NCBI GenBank assembly: GCA_016745215.1
Contig: CP050890.1
Span: 62,001 to 126,000 of the forward strand
Source of the DNA: Thiohalocapsa sp. PB-PSB1
Lineage (GTDB): Bacteria; Pseudomonadota; Gammaproteobacteria; Chromatiales; Chromatiaceae
Direction of reading: 5' to 3'
Length of the DNA stretch: 64,000 bases
Shown: one piece after another, positions 16,600-25,312 of the stretch
How positions within the stretch are numbered: position 1 is the first letter of the stretch
Layout: each line of letters starts with the position of its first letter
Translations under genes and position numbers: made by a program
The notes under the pieces: generated by a model
Seen by the model: the letters and a program-made list of their open reading frames with translations, nothing else
What the model was told of the DNA's origin: nothing
Databases searched by the model: none

Positions 16600-17364
16600 T
16601 CAGCGCTTGAAGAACCCACGATCGCGCATGAAATCTAGCATGTGCTTGCGCTTCTTGCCCTGGATTGCATTGGCGGTGGCGGCGGACCAATCATCCATGC
16701 GAGCCCCGGCACCACGCTCGCGATAATAGATGGCCATGGTGGCATCATAGGCACCGATCGCGTCCGTGTCAGCTTCCCGGTATCGATCCTGGTGCAGGAT
16801 CAATTCCACCGGCATGCGCGGCTTCACCGGCTGTTGCAAGGCACGCTCGTTGGGCCAACCCAGGCATAGGCCGAATACCGGCATGACAAGATCCGGCAGC
16901 GCCAGTTCATCGGCAATGACCTGCGGTTCGTTGCGGATTCCGCCGATAAAGACTCCCCCCAGCCCAATGGACTCCGCGGCCAGCAGTAGATTCTGTCCGA
17001 ACAACGCGCAATCAACGACCGCGGCCAACGAATGCTCGGACCAGCCCTCTAGCTCGCCGCGATCCTGTTCGCGACAAGCCAGATCGATGCGGCGCAGATC
17101 CGCGCAGCAAACCAGGAACACCGGTGCCTGCTCGATCCAGCGCTGGCCGCCAGCGGCCTTGGCAATGCGCTCGCGCGCCACGGGGCGGTTGACGCGAACC
17201 ACTGAATAAGCCTGGATAAAGCTCGAAGAGGCGGCGCTCTGCGCAGACTCGATCAGCATTGCAAGCAGACTATCGGTAATCGGCTCGTCGGTGTAGTGTC
17301 GCACGGAGCGGTGAGCGCGCTGGCAGTCGATGACGGGGGAGTTGAAATCTGTTGAGTTGCTCAT
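16600..17364 (-). CDS. NfsA-like FMN-dependent nitroreductase
   Basis: The 254-residue product matches the nitroreductase family with NfsA-like character: QRAHRSVRHYTDEPITDSLL (about residues 15-34) binds FMN phosphate, SAASSSFIQAYSVVRV forms the next FMN-contact segment, and GLGGVFIGGIRN (about 136-147) plus PVFGLCLGWPNE (about 161-172) are the conserved core. Such enzymes reduce nitro compounds, flavins or quinones with NAD(P)H. It is 99 bases downstream of the TRAP permease gene on the same strand and may be co-transcribed with it, subject to polarity from the inserted IS. Confidence 0.88.
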   Translation of the reverse strand: MSNSTDFNSPVIDCQRAHRSVRHYTDEPITDSLLAMLIESAQSAASSSFIQAYSVVRVNRPVARERIAKAAGGQRWIEQAPVFLVCCADLRRIDLACREQDRGELEGWSEHSLAAVVDCALFGQNLLLAAESIGLGGVFIGGIRNEPQVIADELALPDLVMPVFGLCLGWPNERALQQPVKPRMPVELILHQDRYREADTDAIGAYDATMAIYYRERGAGARMDDWSAATANAIQGKKRKHMLDFMRDRGFFKR

Positions 17365-17462
17365 GGGGGATAGGGATTCGAGTGATTGTTTTCCAAATCT
17401 GGATGCAAGGTGGATTGGGGCTTACCCGCGGATCGCCATGATCGGCTCCGGCAGGACCGCGA

Positions 17463-18696
17463 CTATTGCTTTGCCGGATTGCTGGCCCAGCGGCTGCGAT
17501 GACCCCAAAGAGCGACGAGCACCAGTAACATGCTCCCGACAACGTGCAACCAAAATGATCCAGGCCAGAGCAGCAATAGCCCGGCGGCAGCCAGCAACAG
17601 TCGCTCCACGGGGCCAAGCTGGGTGCCGAGCCAGCCCTGAAACGCGGCGGCAAAAGCGTACAATGCAAGCAAGGCAAAGGCAAAGATGCTCAACCCGGTA
17701 GACCAATCGCCATACAGCAGAGGCGTAAAAGCAAACAACACCGGTACGATATACAGGCCCTTAGCCAGTTTCCAGGCCATGAACCCGGTGCGCATTGGAT
17801 CGGTGCCGGCGATGGCGGCGGCGGCATAGGCGGTCAGACAGACCGGTGGCGTCACGTTGCTGTCCTGGCTCAGCCAAAAGATGATCATGTGCGCGGACAG
17901 CAATAAGCCGGTGAGCAATGCCGGGTCGAGCATCTGATCGTACAAGCCCACGACCAACGCCGGATCCAGCGCACGCAGGGCATTGAGCAGCCCCTCGGCC
18001 TCGGCGACAGACATGGGCTGACCGAGCGACGCCAGTCGATCCGGTGCCGCAAGCATCAGCATCGCATTGGCGGCCTGCGGCAATGGGCTGCCGGCGGCGA
18101 GCAACTCCACCAACTGGGCGTGAGCCATCAGGTTATACAATGCTGGCGCCGATAATGTGGCCAATACGATGTAGGCCGCGGTCACCGGTAAACCCATGCC
18201 AAGAATCAGGGAAGCGATGGCCACCAATACCAATGCCAGCAACAGGCTGCCGCCGGCCCAGGATTGAATCATCAACGACAATGTGTTGCCAATCCCGGTC
18301 ATGGCGATGACATTGACGATCAGCCCCACCGCGACCAACAACAATCCGGTCGCGATCATATTGCGGCTGCCGAGGGCGAGGGCATCCAGGATGGCGCGCG
18401 GCCGCATGCGCCGCTGTTGTGCCAGGGGGGTGAGCCAGCTTGCGGCGATCACGGCCAGAATCGCGACCCCGGCGGCATAGGTGGGTGTAAAGCCCAGCAC
18501 CAACAGCGCGATCAGCACCGCAATCGGTACGATGAAGACAATACCGCCGTTGCGCATGATCTGCCAAAGATTCGGCGAATCCGCCCGCTGCTCGACCTGA
18601 AAGCCAAGCCGCTTGGCCTCGATGCGCACAAAGAAGGCTACGGACAGAAAGTACAGCAGCGCAGGCAGAGTCGCCACCAACACAATCTGGGTGTAT
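17463..18696 (-). pseudogene. TAXI-TRAP permease, C-terminal part (split by IS)
   Basis: The C-terminal part of a fused TRAP transporter permease (DctM-like large subunit in a TAXI-type single chain) is encoded here, starting at the IS junction with T-Q-I-V-L-V-A-T. Repeated hydrophobic segments and GMGLPVTAAYIVLATLSAPA are typical of the family. The N-terminal part is at 20152-21077. If the 1455-bp IS and one copy of the 6-bp duplication are removed, the two parts join in frame as IPYTQIVLVATL. The gene is therefore inactivated by a recent clean insertion. Confidence 0.92.
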
Positions 18697-20151
18697 CAAT
18701 ACCTTCGCCAAAAATTAGCGCCAAAAATTAGGTGGGCGACAGCCCGAGGTGATAGGTTATCCAGTTACTAATCCGAAGACCTATTCCCTCAGGAGGCTAT
18801 CGCCCATGCCCGACATTATGCTGATCTTGAGCTGCTTAAGCCAGAGCGTAGATAAGACGAGCCTTGGCCGTTTGGGTTGCGTTGTGGAAGGGCTGTTGGC
18901 GATGACGGGGCGGGTAACGATGCGGGGGCTATCGCGCTGGACCGAGCGCGGGGGAAGCTATCGGACGCTGCAGCGGTTGTTCAACACCACGCTCAGTTGG
19001 GGCCAAGTGCATTGGCTGGTGATTCGCCAGCACCTGCTGGGCGACGAAACGCAATGGTTGCTGGCGGGCGATGAAGTGGTGGTGAGCAAATCGGGCAAGA
19101 AGACCCACGGTCTGGATCGTTTTTTCTCCTCGGTGGTTGGCAAGACGATCCCGGGGTTGTGTTTTCTGAGCCTGTCGTTGATTAGCGTGCAACGGCGCTG
19201 TTCGTACCCATTGCGCCTGGAGCCGATTCTCAAAGAGACGGCCGCGAGCTGCCCGAAAGCGTCCAAAGCGGGTCGGGGTAAGGACCGAGGGCGGCCGAAA
19301 GGTAGCCGCAATGGCAATCGCCGGGAGGTGAGTCTGTCGCCCTATTTGCAGTTCGTTCAAGACCTTCTGCGCCAGGTGCTGGCACTGGTGTGCCAGACGC
19401 TGACGGTGCGTTATTTCGTCTTCGACGGGGCCTTCGGCCATAATCAAGCGCTGCAAATGGTCCGTCGCACGGGCTTAGAGTTGATCAGCAAATTGCGCCA
19501 CAACAGCGCGCTGTATCTGCCCTATGACGGCCCCTACGCCGGGCGCGGCCCGCGGCGCAAGTACGGCAGCAAGCTCGATTATCAACACTTGCCGCCGTGC
19601 TTTCTCAAAGCCACTTCCGTGGAAGGACACGTTCATACGGCCATCTACCAACTGCCCGTTTGGCACAAAAAATTCCCCGACCGGCTCAATGTCGTGATCC
19701 TTGTCAAGACCAACCAACGCACCGGTGCCCAGGCCCATGTCATCCTTTTCAGTAGTGATCTCGAGTTAGGCTACGAAGCGCTCATCGATTACTATCGCTT
19801 GCGCTTCCAAATCGAGTTCAACTTCCGAGACGCCAAACAGTACTGGGGCTTGGAAGACTTCATGGTGACCAAGCCAACGCCGGTCTACAACAGTGCCAAC
19901 CTGGCGATGCTGATGATCAACCTGTCCCAGATCCTGATGCGACCGGTGCGCGAGCACTGTCCGAGCTTTAGCGTCAATGACCTCAAAGCCCACTTCCGCG
20001 GCCGGAAATACGTCCTGGAGGTGTTAAAAATGCTTCCGGAAATGCCCGAAGCGAATATTATTGACCAAGCCCTTGAGCAGGCTGCAAATCTGGGGCGGAT
20101 TAATCAAGAACTTAGTGCAGCATGAGATCGGGTCATTTGGCGAAGGTATTG
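18697..20151 (+). mobile_element. Complete DDE insertion sequence, 1455 bp
   Basis: Perfect 16-bp terminal inverted repeats (caataccttcgccaaa) bound the element, and the hexamer gtgtat is duplicated at 18691-18696 and 20152-20157. Both ends and the transposase are intact, so this IS is probably active. Family is uncertain: the transposase is IS4/IS701-like in layout, but the 6-bp duplication is not the classical value of those families. Confidence 0.93.
18806..20125 (+). CDS. DDE transposase of the inserted IS
   Basis: The 439-residue protein starts at ATG 18806, preceded by AGGAGG at 18791. Catalytic candidates are the Asp in WLLAGDEVVVSKSGKKTHGL (about residue 90), the Asp in YFVFDGAFGHNQAL, and the Glu in YRLRFQIEFNFRDAKQYWGL (about 350; Y-(2)-R-(3)-E-(6)-K arrangement). 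A C-terminal helical domain follows. The frame is open throughout. It lies antisense to the TRAP permease gene it interrupts. Confidence 0.9.
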   Translation: MPDIMLILSCLSQSVDKTSLGRLGCVVEGLLAMTGRVTMRGLSRWTERGGSYRTLQRLFNTTLSWGQVHWLVIRQHLLGDETQWLLAGDEVVVSKSGKKTHGLDRFFSSVVGKTIPGLCFLSLSLISVQRRCSYPLRLEPILKETAASCPKASKAGRGKDRGRPKGSRNGNRREVSLSPYLQFVQDLLRQVLALVCQTLTVRYFVFDGAFGHNQALQMVRRTGLELISKLRHNSALYLPYDGPYAGRGPRRKYGSKLDYQHLPPCFLKATSVEGHVHTAIYQLPVWHKKFPDRLNVVILVKTNQRTGAQAHVILFSSDLELGYEALIDYYRLRFQIEFNFRDAKQYWGLEDFMVTKPTPVYNSANLAMLMINLSQILMRPVREHCPSFSVNDLKAHFRGRKYVLEVLKMLPEMPEANIIDQALEQAANLGRINQELSAA

Positions 20152-21077
20152 GTGTATGGGATCTGAGTATAACTCGCCATGATGAAAGCGCCAGCCCCCA
20201 TGATCGGCGGCATTAACTGGCCGCCGGTGCTGGAGGCCGCCTCGACGCCAGCGGCAAAGCGCGGTGGAAAGCCAGCGCGCTTCATCATCGGAATGGTAAT
20301 GACGCCAGTGGAAACCGTATTGGCGATGGCGGAACCAGAAATGGTGCCCGTCAGACCGGAGCTGAACACGGCCACCAACCCCGGCCCGCCAATAATACGA
20401 CCGGCCAATGCCTGGGAAACGGCAACGACAAAGTCGCCCGCCCCGGAACGCACCAGAAAGGCCCCGAACAGAATGAACATGAAGACGAAACTGACCGAGA
20501 TCTGGGCAATGCTGCCAAACAACGCATCGTCGCCGAAAATGCTGCGAAACAGAACCGTTTCGGAACTCAGCCCGGCAAAGCGAAAGACGCCCTGTATCCA
20601 AGAGCCCCACCAGATGACATAGGTCAATGCCAGCAGGATCAGTATCGGAATCACCCAACCGGTGGTGCGGCGCACCAATTCCACGGCGCCGATGATGGTG
20701 ATCAGAGCCAGGATTTGATCCAACCCGGTCAATTCGACCCCGCGAGCGTAAATCGCGTCTTCGGAGCCGATCAACCAGAGTGTTGCGCTGATGACCACAA
20801 GACCGAAAAGCACATCCAAGACCAATATCGGCCGTGAGGCTGCCAGCGGCTCGATACGCCGCGGTGGATACAGCAGCAACGCCAGCAGGCCAAGCCCGGC
20901 AAAGTGCAATGTTGCCTGCCATTGGGTCGAGAACCAGGTGGTGAAATTCATCGCCAGGTGCAACAACGATAGCGCCGCCCCGATCCAATACACCGATGCG
21001 CTCAGCCGCGGTCCTTGTCGCAATCCCGCATCCAGGGCACCGCGGTCGAGTGCAGGTCGATGATTGTCTCGGTTCAT
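20152..21077 (-). pseudogene. TAXI-TRAP permease, N-terminal part (split by IS)
   Basis: The start of the fused permease is encoded here, MNRDNHRPALDRG onward, with at least seven hydrophobic segments. The conserved GGPGLVAVFSSGLTGTISGS then AIANTVSTGVITIPMMKRAG and STGGQLMPPIMGAGAFIMAS segments of the TRAP large subunit are clear. The frame continues nine codons into the IS (TNTFAK) before stopping. It follows the solute-binding protein gene by 128 bases on the same strand, the standard TAXI operon order. Confidence 0.92.
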
Positions 21078-21205
21078 CAGCGGATAAGTGCCTCAGCAGA
21101 TAGTGCGGATGACTGAGCAGCCACGTGACCAGATGACGCCTGGTTTCTTGTGCCTGGTACGAGCTTCGCCGCGGAACTGGATCTTAGGCTGTTGTCAGAC
21201 TGTTC

Positions 21206-22273
21206 TTAGTCTGGCGTGTTTGCGCTGACCTGCGTATGGGTAATCGTCCTGCGACCGGCCAGCGACTGATCGGGCAGGCCGAGGCCGGCTTCTTTGAAAT
21301 AACGCGCGGCACCCGGGTGCAAGGGCATCGGCAGTCCGGTGGTGGCCTTATCCAGGCTCATTGCTGCGGTCGCCTTGTGGATGGCCTGCAGGAAGCTGAG
21401 ATTCTCATAAATGGTCTTGGTGATCAGATACACATCCTCCTCCGGCACATCCGCGCGCACGGCGAGAAAATTCGGCTGCGCAATGGTATTGACATCCGCA
21501 TCCTGGCCGGGATAAGTATTTGCTGGAATCAGATAGGGCGTCCATAAGCCCTTGCCAGCATCCGCCTGCTCGGCTTGCTCAGGGGTAAAATCGAGCAACG
21601 TAATGCGATCGCCAATGGCGGCGAAAGCCTTGGTCACTGCGCCTACCGGCACGCCTGCCGGGGTATTGGTCAAATCCACCTTGCCGTCCTGCAGGGCGTC
21701 GGTGGCAGCGCCATAGCCGCCGTAGAAGACATCGAAAAAGCTGTCGAGATCGATCCCCAGCCCTGCCAGTAACGCGCGCGAGGAGCCTATGCTGCCGGAA
21801 TTGCGCTTACCGAATGATGCACCTTTGCCGCGCATGTCATCGATGTCGGCCATGGTGCCGGTCTTGACCAAGTCCTTGCGCGCCAAAAAGTGTTCTACAT
21901 TTTGCCAAAGCATGGTGACTGCACGCAGTTCTGTCTGCTTGCCTTCATTTGCCAATGGGCCGGTGCCGTTCCAGGCATAAGAGCCATACAGCCCCTGCAA
22001 GATCGCAAACTGGCACTCATTGTCGCGCATGAGCTTGATGTTTTCGGCAGACCCCGCCGAATTGATCGCCGATAGGTTGATGTCATCGTCGGGTTGCAGC
22101 TTGACCTTGACCAGCGTCGACAAGGCGACCCCAACTGGATAATAGGTGCCGCCGGTACTGGCAGTGGCGAGCAGATAGTCGCCGCCAGCACGGGCCGAAC
22201 CGCTGATCATCAGCAAGACGCCAAGCACGGCGGAAAAGAAACAGCGCACAGGGTATCGAGTCCGGGATTTCAC
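21206..22273 (-). CDS. TAXI-family TRAP solute-binding protein
   Basis: The 355-residue protein has a cleavable signal peptide (RCFFSAVLGVLLMISGSARA, cleavage near residue 29) and the TAXI family start LATASTGGTYYPVGVALSTL. Further family blocks are NSAGSAENIKLMRDNECQFA, GKGASFGKRNSGSIGSSRAL and DVFYGGYGAATDALQDGKVD. It would deliver a carboxylate-like substrate in the periplasm to the permease, using an ion gradient. With the permease split by the IS, the transporter is presumably non-functional here. The 128 bp to the permease gene contain no other gene. Confidence 0.92.
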   Translation of the reverse strand: MKSRTRYPVRCFFSAVLGVLLMISGSARAGGDYLLATASTGGTYYPVGVALSTLVKVKLQPDDDINLSAINSAGSAENIKLMRDNECQFAILQGLYGSYAWNGTGPLANEGKQTELRAVTMLWQNVEHFLARKDLVKTGTMADIDDMRGKGASFGKRNSGSIGSSRALLAGLGIDLDSFFDVFYGGYGAATDALQDGKVDLTNTPAGVPVGAVTKAFAAIGDRITLLDFTPEQAEQADAGKGLWTPYLIPANTYPGQDADVNTIAQPNFLAVRADVPEEDVYLITKTIYENLSFLQAIHKATAAMSLDKATTGLPMPLHPGAARYFKEAGLGLPDQSLAGRRTITHTQVSANTPD

Positions 22274-22635
22274 CGTGGTTTTCTCCTAAGTAGACGATAA
22301 CAAACAGTATCCGGTCGGCCGAAACCCAGCCATTGTGCCCGGGAATGAATACGAATGGAAACTCCGTTTTCGCCGACCTGGCAGGACGCTCTATTCTCAG
22401 CATTGATAAAGCACATCAAGCTCTATGCCGCGGACAGGTCAGCTCGCGGAGCGAGTGAAAGATGCCCACCTTTGCGCTCCGTCAATTCTGGCTGACATGA
22501 GCGCTGTCAATCAAACTTGTCCACCGGTTGCCTTTGTGCCAGGATTCCCAAGGTGTTCGCTGGAATCCTCTGCTGGCGATCCGCGCCCGAAAACCACAAG
22601 CTGGCAGCCGTCGCTGTAGGCGAGGAGATAAAGAA
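22274..22635. other. Divergent intergenic region
   Basis: This 362-bp space separates the TAXI binding-protein gene from idi, transcribed apart. It should hold both promoters. I see no repeat, RNA gene or convincing small gene; only the GGAGA ribosome site of idi at 22624-22629 is clear. Confidence 0.4.
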
Positions 22636-23229
22636 TTGACCAAGCATAAAACCGTTTCCTTTGATAACGAGCCGCTGATCCTAGTGGATGGGGATGATAA
22701 CGTCACTGGTTACGAAACCAAAATCAACGCCCATATCGGGGATGGTCTGTTGCACCGGGCGTTTTCGATTTTCCTGTTCACCGACGACGATCGCGTGCTA
22801 CTGCAACAGCGCAGCGGCAACAAGCCGTTATGGCCGCTGTATTGGTCCAACAGTTGCTGCAGCCATCCGCGCAAGGGCGAGACCTATGAGCAGGCGGTGC
22901 ATCGGCGGCTACGCGAGGAGCTGGCCCTCGAGGCTGAGCTGGTCTATTTATATCGGTTCGAGTACAGGGCCGAGTTCGGCGATCTCGGTGCCGAAAATGA
23001 GTTGTGCTCGGTGTACGTGGGCAAGGTTCCAGCACCGGTGCGTATCGACGTGAACCCGAGCGAGATCGCCGCCTGGCAATGGATGCCCTGTGCCGATGTG
23101 GACCGGATGATTCTGGAGCAGCCGGACTCGGTCACGCCCTGGTTCGTCATGGAGTGGCAGCGACTGCGTACCGAGTTTCGGGAGCAAATTGCCGGACTCG
23201 GCTCCGGGCGCATGACCTCGGCCGCCTAA
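22636..23229 (+). CDS. idi: Isopentenyl-diphosphate delta-isomerase, type I
   Basis: The 197-residue protein matches type I IPP isomerase, a Nudix-fold enzyme that interconverts IPP and DMAPP for isoprenoid (including carotenoid and bacteriochlorophyll tail) synthesis. The catalytic Cys lies in WSNSCCSHPRKGE (about residues 74-86). The Nudix-like Glu helix is HRRLREELALEA, and the second catalytic Glu is in GAENELCSVYVG. I chose TTG 22636 as start because GGAGA lies 7 bases upstream and the family start (ILVDGDDNVTGYETK) follows soon after; the longer ATG frame from 22528 adds unlikely residues. ubiT follows on the same strand. Confidence 0.92.
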   Translation: MTKHKTVSFDNEPLILVDGDDNVTGYETKINAHIGDGLLHRAFSIFLFTDDDRVLLQQRSGNKPLWPLYWSNSCCSHPRKGETYEQAVHRRLREELALEAELVYLYRFEYRAEFGDLGAENELCSVYVGKVPAPVRIDVNPSEIAAWQWMPCADVDRMILEQPDSVTPWFVMEWQRLRTEFREQIAGLGSGRMTSAA

Positions 23230-23341
23230 GCAATAAACGGCATCTCCATCGCCGACTTTCTTCCCTCTCCGGCATACCGACGCTGCTTGGTTGCTGCCAA
23301 CCTGATGTTTGGTGCCGGCTTACCATTGTTCTACGTCAATC

Positions 23342-23845
23342 ATGCCCACTGTTGCCGGTCATTCTGAACTTTCCCACTCCCCGACCTTGCCGCGCTTGCT
23401 GACCTTCCCGCTGGGACTGCTGCCTGGTCGGCTCAACAGCGCAGCGCTTGCAACTATCCTAAACCGCATATTCAAGCCCGAACTGGCAAACGGCGAGTTG
23501 GATTTTCTCGACCGCAAGGTCATGCGGATCAGTGTCGATGATGCACGCCTGGTGTTTCAGCTGAGCCTGCGCCACGCTCGGCTCGAGCCGGCCACGTCCG
23601 GCGCGCATGCCGATCTGAGCATTGCAGGCAATACCTACGAATTCTTGTTGCTGGCCACGCGCCGGGAAGATCCAGATACCCTGTTCTTCAACCGCCGTTT
23701 GCGTCTGGGCGGGGATACCGAGCTTGGCCTGTATGCGAAAAATCTACTCGACAGTCTGGAATTGGAAGATCGGCTCGGTCTACTGCTGGTGATGATGAAT
23801 CGTGGTGCCGATGTGATGAATCGCTTTGCACCCAGCCGCAGCTGA
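23342..23845 (+). CDS. ubiT: SCP2-domain protein, UbiT-like
   Basis: The 167-residue product has the layout of UbiT/YhbT: a short N-terminal region then an SCP2-type lipid-binding domain. Family blocks are GRLNSAALATILNRIFKPEL, ANGELDFLDRKVMRISVDDA, HADLSIAGNTYEFLLLATRR and LFFNRRLRLGGDTELGLYAK. UbiT carries ubiquinone intermediates in the oxygen-independent ubiquinone pathway. Start ATG 23342 gives the family length; the upstream in-frame start at 23309 is less likely. The usual partners UbiU and UbiV are not nearby. It is the last core-type gene before the tRNA-associated island. Confidence 0.88.
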   Translation: MPTVAGHSELSHSPTLPRLLTFPLGLLPGRLNSAALATILNRIFKPELANGELDFLDRKVMRISVDDARLVFQLSLRHARLEPATSGAHADLSIAGNTYEFLLLATRREDPDTLFFNRRLRLGGDTELGLYAKNLLDSLELEDRLGLLLVMMNRGADVMNRFAPSRS

Positions 23846-23887
23846 GCCAAGGGTTTCTGGGGAGTTGGGAGGAATTGGCGGGGGGTT

Positions 23888-23958
23888 TTGGCCTAAATCG
23901 CCGAGACTGTACGCGTTTGATCGCGTAGAGCGAAGATAACCAACAAAATGGCGCGCCT
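23888..23958. other. Putative attL (71-bp direct repeat)
   Basis: This segment matches 30941-31011 over 71 bases with a handful of mismatches, from ttggcct-aatcgccgagac to aaccaacaaaatggcgcgcct. The last ten bases, tggcgcgcct, equal the 3' end (including CCA) of tRNA-Arg at 31002-31078. After that the copies diverge. Direct repeats ending in a tRNA 3' end are the classical mark of a tRNA-targeted island. Confidence 0.82.
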
Positions 23959-24179
23959 CGAAGGGCAAACTTCGAACCGCCTTTTTGAGACATTAGAAGA
24001 ATGGAACACGTATCTCGAGGATAATGTTCCCTACTTTCAGGAGCCCCAGCCATGACTTTGCAAGACCAAACAGTCCTGCGGGCTACGGACTCTTTCCAGA
24101 AGGTTTCTTGCGCGGCCCCACCGCCTAGCCGCAAGAAACCGCCATCTCCCTTCTCCCTGCGCCTGAGCGTCGAGTTCAG

Positions 24180-24830
24180 GATTGCTGGGCGGTCAGCGAT
24201 AGCCAGGCCGCTTTTGCCCAGGCGCTCGAAGAGTATGGTGACACGCTGGCCAGAGGTGACCGCCGGGGCTGTGTGGCGCTGGATCACCGCTGCGAAGTCT
24301 TTGCCGTGCCCAAATGGGTCGGTATCCGGACCAAGGAGGCGCGTGCGAAGCGCACCGATCAGAACGCGCTGCCGTCTGTTATTGAGACCAAGGACGAGAT
24401 CGCCAAGACCATGGTGGACCGTCTCGGGGCACTTCAAAGCCAGCACAGCGCCGCCGACCCGCCTGTCAGAGATCGAGCACAAGCCTGTGCAGATGGCGGA
24501 GAAACATGCTCGGGAGCGCAAAGCGCTTCAGGAAGCTCGAGTAGCACGCTGGAAAACAGAGACCTTGCAACGCCAAGCACGCTTTCGCAAAGGGCTCCGA
24601 GGGCTGTTTGACCGTCTGGGCAGACAGCACCGCCGCATCAAGAAACAAAACGAGCAGGAAACCTACGAGGCCCTCAAACGCGATCAACAGGAGCGCGATG
24701 CGCTCGTCTTCGGGCAACTCGATCAACGCCGGGCTTTGCAGACTCGCACGGAGCGCCTCGGAGAGCTTGGGGACGCGCGGAACCGGTCGCTGTCCGGGGA
24801 TCGGGACCAGAACCGGGAGATTAAGGAGCA
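24180..24830 (+). pseudogene. Mobilisation relaxase, C-terminal remnant
   Basis: Two frames carry the C-terminal part of a relaxase-like mobilisation protein. The first reads SDSQAAFAQALEEYGDTLAR then GDRRGCVALDHRCEVFAVPK and WVGIRTKEARAKRTDQNALP. After a frameshift near 24450 the second reads RLSEIEHKPVQMAEKHARER, KALQEARVARWKTETLQRQA, RFRKGLRGLFDRLGR, and a charged coiled coil. The catalytic N-terminal domain is absent. A small frame at 23948-24053 just upstream, 35 codons, ends in an ATGA overlap with the 24052 frame, but is not recognised. The remnant suggests the island once had mobilisation functions. Confidence 0.6.
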
Positions 24831-25312
24831 CGCAACGCGTTCAGCTTTGGGATATCGAGACCGAGCTTGGCGATGGTTGTTTCAGCGACGGCATCGGTGT
24901 CAGTCAACGGCTTGATCTCGCCGTCTCCGCTGAAACGAAAGCGGGCCTGGCAAGCCGGGTCCAGGGGCGAGATCAACAGGGCGTCATCGAACCACTTGTC
25001 TTTCAGGTTGCCGCAGTGGCGCGGCTCGCCTTTTTGGATGCGGTTCTGACAGGAGCACAGCAGGTTGCCGTAGTCCAACGGATCGACCAAGTCGTCGTGC
25101 TGTGGACGGAAATGCTCGATGTGGGAGTCGTCCCAGGTCAGCCGACGCTCGCAGTAGCAACAGATCTCGCCTTGCTCCGCCATCAGGGCCTGCTTGAGCG
25201 CGGCCTTGGGTGGGCCAGACAGCGCCTTGTAGGTCGGCTGCCAGTTGTTATTCTCTTGCGCCTTCCAGTCCGCGAAAGCTTGGGGTTCCTGTCGTTTCTG
25301 GATGTACTTCAC
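24821..25312 (-). CDS. ptuB: Septu HNH nuclease PtuB (C-terminus probably truncated)
   Basis: The 163-residue protein matches the TIGR02646-type HNH nuclease that acts as PtuB in Septu anti-phage systems. It begins MKYIQKRQEPQAFADWKAQE and has the zinc/HNH core CCYCERRLTWDDSHIEHFRP, with a second Cys pair near YGNLLCSCQN. Family members usually continue for several dozen residues after LGLDIPKLNALR; here the frame ends at once in sequence belonging to the relaxase remnant, so the C-terminus is probably lost. The ATG overlaps the ptuA stop by four bases. Activity is doubtful but the catalytic core is present. Confidence 0.85.
   Translation of the reverse strand: MKYIQKRQEPQAFADWKAQENNNWQPTYKALSGPPKAALKQALMAEQGEICCYCERRLTWDDSHIEHFRPQHDDLVDPLDYGNLLCSCQNRIQKGEPRHCGNLKDKWFDDALLISPLDPACQARFRFSGDGEIKPLTDTDAVAETTIAKLGLDIPKLNALRAP

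Noticed and set aside
24052..24180. The first third of a 287-codon plus-strand frame as a real protein
   Set aside because: The Arg/Pro/Ser-rich text is out of frame relative to the relaxase remnant, which reads in two other segments.
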